Assembly (NCBI GenBank): GCA_029239355.1
Contig: JAQZAZ010000005.1
Span: forward strand, 1-64,000
DNA: 64,000 nucleotides
From: Sphingobacterium sp.
GTDB taxonomy: Bacteria > Bacteroidota > Bacteroidia > Sphingobacteriales > Sphingobacteriaceae
Direction of reading: 5' to 3'
Shown: positions 62,031-64,000 of the stretch, one piece after another
Position numbering within the stretch: the stretch's first letter is position 1
How the letters are laid out: each line of letters begins with the position of its first letter
The notes under the pieces: model-generated
Database searches by the model: none
Seen by the model: only the letters and a program-made list of their open reading frames with translations
What the model was told of the DNA's origin: nothing
Program-made: the position numbers and the translations under genes

Positions 62031-64000
62031 ATGTTTAACCATTATATAAAATTAAGTGTTGTCGGTGTATTGTTGGTGATTGCCGACAAGCAGACCGCAC
62101 AGGCCAGCTGGTATACACGACTGCTCGAGGCAGGCCCGGCGTATGGACAGAAGGTGATGGGGAAATTTCCAAAAATTGTGGATGAATATGGCAAGCCAAT
62201 TCGAGGAGCTAAGGTCTATGATGCCGGGCAGCAGCTTATCGGCGAGACCGATGAAAATGGAGATTTTTCCCTGACTGGCCATGGTACACATGAAATCCTA
62301 TGGGTGGAATATCCGGGATATTACAGAAAGAGGATAAAGGGAGATACCGAAAAATCGGTGTCTATGGTGCCGACCGTACTCCAAAGTGCGGACTCCTTGC
62401 GTATAGGCTATGATAAAAAGAAAAGTTCGGAGCTACTGGGAGCAGTTTCAGTGGTCTACAACAGCCAGATCAAAGATACACCGACACCTTTGTATTTGAA
62501 TGCGCTCACGGGGCGTGTGCCGGGACTGTTTACGCAGGAAGTCAGCGGATTTAGGTCGCCAAGCATGGTAGCAATCACGTCAAATGATCTGGCGGGTTCC
62601 CTTCCCTCGGATGCCGTGAAATACCGTTCCAGTATCGGTGATAATACTGAAATTGGCTTCAACTTAAGGGGACAAAGTCCGGTGACCTTAATCGACGGTG
62701 TACAGCGGGATATCTATTCCATAGATCCTGAAAATATCGAATCGGTGACTGTCGTCAAAGATGCACTGTCCAGCATTTTATTGGGGCAACGTAGCTCCCG
62801 AGGAATATTGCAGGTAACGACTAAAAAGGGACAGGTGGGGCCACCAAGGATCAGCTTTACAGCACAAACGGGAATCCAGCAATCGCTTAAAATGCCGCAG
62901 CCACTCAATGCCTACCAGTATGCCTATCTCTATAACGAGGCACTGCTCAATGCGGGGCGTCAACCCGTATATAGCTCGGATGATTTTAAGGCCTTTAGGG
63001 ATGGAACCAATCCATTGTTCTTTCCTGATGTCAACTGGTATGATGCTGTCGTAAGGGACAATAACCCGATCACCAAATATAACCTTGGCGTGAAGGGTGG
63101 AATCAAAAATGCACGTTATGCGCTATCGCTAAGCTACCTGAACCAGTATGGTTTATTTAAATCAGATGATAAATTTGACTATGAGACCAACCTACAGAAT
63201 AAACGCTATCTCATCAATAGTGCTATCGATGTGGATGTAACCGATGACTTAACGATTGGACTGCAGTTTTTTGGAAAAATACAGGATGGCAGACAGCCGG
63301 GTGCAAAAACGGGGACGATCTTATCGGGATTATATAATACGCCCAACAACGCGTATCCAATTTTTAATCCGGACCAATCTTATGGTGGCTCTTCGGTATA
63401 CCGGAGCAACTTGTACCAACTTACGACGGGGTCAGGTTATCTTTTGGATAATACAAGGGACCTGTTGGCTAATCTGGATTTTAATTATAAGCTGGACAAA
63501 TTTGTTCCCGGATTGTACGCAAAAGGTAAATTAAATGTTTCGTCGACTTCCTCGAGCCTCATTGACCGGAATCGCCAACAACCCGTATATGACCTGAGTT
63601 ATAACGAGCAAAAAGAGCTGGTATATGTACGTTATGGAACCATAGCGGATCAACCGAATTCCTTTGCCACTACTTCTACAGCAAACTTTTTCTATTTCCA
63701 GGGAGCACTGGGGTATGATAGACAGCTGAATGCGGGACATCGTATAGGGGCCAAATTGTTTATGGACAGGCAAACGGCCAATTACCAGTTTGACCTTCCC
63801 GCAATCTACACCAATTTTGCGGCGACGGCAAACTATGCCTATCAGGACAAATATTTTGCCGAAGCGGCCGTAAATTATTCAGGCTTTAATCGCTTTATGC
63901 CGGGGAATCAATATGGACTGTTTTATGCGTTTGGATTGGGTTGGGATATGTTGCAGGAAGGTTTTCTGAAGGGAAAAACGGATTGGCTTTCTCAGCTGAA
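62031..64000 (+). CDS. SusC/RagA-family TonB-dependent receptor of the mannoside locus (C-terminus cut by window edge)
   Basis: About 656 residues are visible before the window ends. The start ATG 62031 gives a short hydrophobic leader (LSVVGVLLVIADKQTAQA). A carboxypeptidase-like domain follows (FPKIVDEYGKPIRGAKVYDAGQQLIGETDENGDFSL), then a plug (YLNALTGRVPGLFTQE, GFNLRGQSPVTLIDGVQRDIYSIDPENIESVTVVKDALSSILLGQRSSRGILQVTT) and barrel strands. Unlike the first SusC it has no STN domain, so control by a FecR/sigma pair is not expected, in keeping with the DUF6377 regulator upstream. Confidence 0.95.
   Translation, partial: MFNHYIKLSVVGVLLVIADKQTAQASWYTRLLEAGPAYGQKVMGKFPKIVDEYGKPIRGAKVYDAGQQLIGETDENGDFSLTGHGTHEILWVEYPGYYRKRIKGDTEKSVSMVPTVLQSADSLRIGYDKKKSSELLGAVSVVYNSQIKDTPTPLYLNALTGRVPGLFTQEVSGFRSPSMVAITSNDLAGSLPSDAVKYRSSIGDNTEIGFNLRGQSPVTLIDGVQRDIYSIDPENIESVTVVKDALSSILLGQRSSRGILQVTTKKGQVGPPRISFTAQTGIQQSLKMPQPLNAYQYAYLYNEALLNAGRQPVYSSDDFKAFRDGTNPLFFPDVNWYDAVVRDNNPITKYNLGVKGGIKNARYALSLSYLNQYGLFKSDDKFDYETNLQNKRYLINSAIDVDVTDDLTIGLQFFGKIQDGRQPGAKTGTILSGLYNTPNNAYPIFNPDQSYGGSSVYRSNLYQLTTGSGYLLDNTRDLLANLDFNYKLDKFVPGLYAKGKLNVSSTSSSLIDRNRQQPVYDLSYNEQKELVYVRYGTIADQPNSFATTSTANFFYFQGALGYDRQLNAGHRIGAKLFMDRQTANYQFDLPAIYTNFAATANYAYQDKYFAEAAVNYSGFNRFMPGNQYGLFYAFGLGWDMLQEGFLKGKTDWLSQL

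Noticed and set aside
1..64000. Possible mobile elements, CRISPR arrays, tRNA or rRNA genes
   Set aside because: No transposase, integrase, terminal repeats, spaced direct-repeat array, cloverleaf or rRNA-like sequence was seen on either strand.

Overview
This looks like a chromosomal segment from a member of the Bacteroidota, most likely Sphingobacterium or a close relative in the Sphingobacteriaceae. The evidence is the presence of two SusC/SusD loci, a FecR/ECF-sigma pair of the Bacteroidota type, DUF4468, DUF4961, DUF5004 and DUF6377 proteins, OMP_b-brl_3-type outer membrane barrels, and sequences resembling the Bacteroidota promoter (TTTG, about 20 bases, TAnnTTTG). The G+C content appears moderate. 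I see no insertion sequence, phage gene, tRNA, rRNA, CRISPR array or replication origin. Nearly every gene looks intact; only the first (SusD) and last (SusC) are cut by the window edges. Family names come from reading motifs, not from a database search.

Layout. 1-6744 (minus): a SusD/SusC pair with its FecR anti-sigma factor and ECF sigma factor, a nutrient-uptake locus under trans-envelope signalling. 7036-13189: a soluble three-PAS histidine kinase, divergent from an outer membrane barrel gene that runs into a LytS-type kinase and LytTR regulator. 13481-20468: two unknown small proteins and a complete RND multidrug-type efflux operon (adaptor, pump, outer membrane factor). 20536-22193: a PepSY-like lipoprotein, a DoxX-like protein and a DinB-like protein. 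22490-30084: an OmpR-type two-component system followed by a Cus/Czc-like heavy-metal efflux operon. 30085-30739: about 650 bases without a gene but with several strong hairpins. 30740-33571 (minus): an ABC-2 exporter cassette with a NEW3-domain protein. 33816-37609: Hsp20 and several small unknown proteins.

37703-43640: a nitrite assimilation/detoxification cluster comprising cobA (siroheme synthesis), nirB, nirD, a FocA/NirC-type channel, a small barrel-like protein and a Crp/Fnr regulator with four FNR-like cysteines. The divergent cobA-nirB promoter region holds two FNR-like inverted repeats. 43863-45272: a Fic-family protein with an N-terminal winged helix and an altered Fic motif, preceded by a regular 20-base-spaced array of alternating TGTCG elements.

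45444-64000: a large polysaccharide/glycan utilisation locus. A DUF6377 regulator precedes an SGNH hydrolase, a GH38 alpha-mannosidase, two GH92 alpha-mannosidases and a GH2 beta-mannosidase-like enzyme, then SusD, DUF5004, DUF4961 and SusC. This enzyme set suggests stepwise removal of alpha-mannose and then a beta-linked core sugar, as in high-mannose N-glycans or related mannosides, with uptake by the SusCD pair. The best candidates for little-described biology are the TGTCG operator array with the altered Fic protein, the FNR-nitrite circuit, and the mannoside locus with its unusual SusD-DUF5004-DUF4961-SusC arrangement.
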